Assembly: GCA_024227975.1 (NCBI GenBank)
Contig: JAAETV010000037.1
Location: 1 to 7,365, forward strand
Length of the DNA: 7,365 nucleotides
From: Actinomycetes bacterium
Lineage (GTDB): Bacteria; Actinomycetota; Acidimicrobiia; Acidimicrobiales; SZUA-35
Direction of reading: 5' to 3'
This document shows positions 6,734-7,365 of this stretch, in pieces. Position 1 is the first letter of the stretch. Every line of letters starts with the position of its first letter. The notes under the pieces are model-generated. The model searched no databases. It was given only the letters and a program-made list of their open reading frames with translations, and had not been told where the DNA came from. A program made the position numbers and the translations under genes.

Positions 6734-7197
6734 TTCCTCGTTCGTCGTCGACGGCCCCGTCGTCCCTCATCGCTGGTGGGGATACGAGGATGGTTGTCGG
6801 GAGGGTGCTCGTCGAGAAAGGCTGGTGCCCGGTTCGTCTGCTTGGCTCGCTCGATGGCCGGTGAATCCACGATGACCTCACGACTGGTACGAGGATCGAG
6901 GCTGGTGGACCCGGTTGAGGGCTCAGCCTCGGTTCCTGATCCATCGAGATGGAAGGTGTCGACGACCTCCAGGATGGTGGTGACAGTTGCCGCTGTCCAG
7001 GCACCCCCACCGGGACACTCCACCCATTCGATATCCATGTGCCGTGCCATCTGGTCAGGGGTCAGACCTCGGCGGCGGAGCTGCTCGAGTGTGGTCACCA
7101 TGGCCAGGATGTCCGCCAGGTCGTCGTGCTCGGCCGTTATCAGCCGATCAACGACCGAGTCAGCAGCGGAACCTGCGACCGATACTGTCCTCTCCAT
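6718..7197 (-). CDS. Unrecognised 159-residue protein with HTH-like segment and basic C-terminal tail
   Basis: Not a family recognised by eye. Three regions are visible. Residues about 10-80 look helical and contain LEQLRRRGLTPDQMARHM (37-54), a helix-turn-helix-like stretch, followed by GGGAWTAATVTTIL (63-76), which resembles the end of the recombinase-type HTH segment in which a glycine-rich turn precedes W-T-x-x-T-V-x-x-I-L. Residues about 85-145 are rich in Pro, Ser, Thr and Asp and probably disordered. The last 14 residues, RRGRRRRTRKKRRS, are extremely basic and could bind nucleic acid or acidic partners. No signal peptide or membrane segment is seen. The start chosen is ATG 7197 because AGAGAG lies 8 bases upstream; a TTG at 7218 would add seven residues but overlaps the purine-rich ribosome site. 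It converges on etfA with 27 bp between stops and is probably functionally separate. A DNA-binding regulator or nucleoid-type protein is possible but unproven. Confidence 0.68.
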   Translation of the reverse strand: MERTVSVAGSAADSVVDRLITAEHDDLADILAMVTTLEQLRRRGLTPDQMARHMDIEWVECPGGGAWTAATVTTILEVVDTFHLDGSGTEAEPSTGSTSLDPRTSREVIVDSPAIERAKQTNRAPAFLDEHPPDNHPRIPTSDEGRRGRRRRTRKKRRS

Positions 7198-7365
7198 TAT
7201 CCCCACTCTCTTTCTCAACCCACCTCAGCGTTGGTGCGCCTTGGCAAAGCTAGTACTTCCACCCAAATCTCGTGATTGCATGGGTCGAATGACCTACTTG
7301 TTTCAACGTGAAGCGACAATTCACGACAACTGATCACAGTTCTTCATCACAGTTCTTCATCACAG
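7198..7365. promoter_or_regulatory. Upstream region of the 6718-7197 gene
   Basis: This 168-bp stretch has no convincing gene and is less GC-rich than the rest. It includes the ribosome site of the minus-strand gene (7206-7211), a small GGTC/GACC dyad near 7283-7294, and, at the far end, a perfect 5-bp dyad AACTG (7328-7332) and CAGTT (7337-7341) that runs into the tandem repeat. No confident -35/-10 pair was found on the minus strand. Confidence 0.35.
7333..7365. repeat. 13-bp tandem direct repeat, at least 2.5 copies, cut by window end
   Basis: The unit ATCACAGTTCTTC occurs perfectly at 7333-7345 and 7346-7358, and its first seven bases again at 7359-7365, where the window ends; the true copy number is unknown. 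The period of 13 is not a multiple of three, so it is unlikely to lie inside a conserved coding region. The first copy is part of a short dyad (AACTG/CAGTT around ATCA). It could be iterated regulator sites for the minus-strand gene, a variable-number repeat, or part of a longer array. Confidence 0.85.

Noticed and set aside
7198..7218. TTG start at 7218 for the small minus-strand gene
   Set aside because: It would make the purine-rich ribosome-site sequence part of the coding region; ATG 7197 has good spacing.
6776..7333. Plus-strand 185-codon open frame over the small minus-strand gene
   Set aside because: Its product is Ser/Arg-rich without a domain pattern and lacks a good ribosome site, while the minus frame has a proper AGAGAG site, ordered helical sequence and a sensible convergent arrangement.

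Overview
This window comes from a high-GC bacterium. Its gene style (4-base ATGA overlaps, strongly GC-biased third positions, an actinobacterial-looking methylenetetrahydrofolate reductase variant) suggests an actinomycete-type genome, possibly an uncultured Acidimicrobiia-like lineage. That placement is inference from protein flavour only. No rRNA, tRNA, CRISPR or mobile element was seen.

The window is mostly one catabolic one-carbon locus built around a divergent promoter region at about 2226-2406. Leftward (minus strand) run formate-tetrahydrofolate ligase (fhs, 528-2225) and a methylenetetrahydrofolate reductase-like gene (from 447 or 531, leaving the window at base 1). Rightward (plus strand) run an 841-residue FAD/GcvT-type N-methyl amine dehydrogenase of the dimethylglycine/sarcosine dehydrogenase family (2407-4932), then etfB (4937-5704) and etfA (5701-6690). 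The plus-strand genes are separated by 4 bp and then overlap by 4 bp, so they read as one operon.

Inferred joint function: the dehydrogenase oxidatively demethylates an N-methylated glycine-like substrate. Its GcvT half loads the one-carbon unit on tetrahydrofolate as 5,10-methylene-THF, and the dedicated EtfAB pair carries the electrons toward the quinone pool. The divergent genes handle the folate-bound carbon: FTHFS interconverts formyl-THF and formate with ATP, and the MTHFR-like enzyme interconverts methylene-THF and methyl-THF. No FolD-type dehydrogenase/cyclohydrolase is visible; it may lie left of base 1 or elsewhere.

To the right, a convergent minus-strand gene (6718-7197) encodes an unrecognised 159-residue protein with a helix-turn-helix-like segment and a very basic tail. 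Its upstream region ends in a 13-bp tandem repeat that is cut by the window edge. The points most worth a second look are the structured leader before fhs, the duplicated start region and 6-codon mini-ORF in front of the dehydrogenase, the small basic protein, and the terminal tandem repeat.
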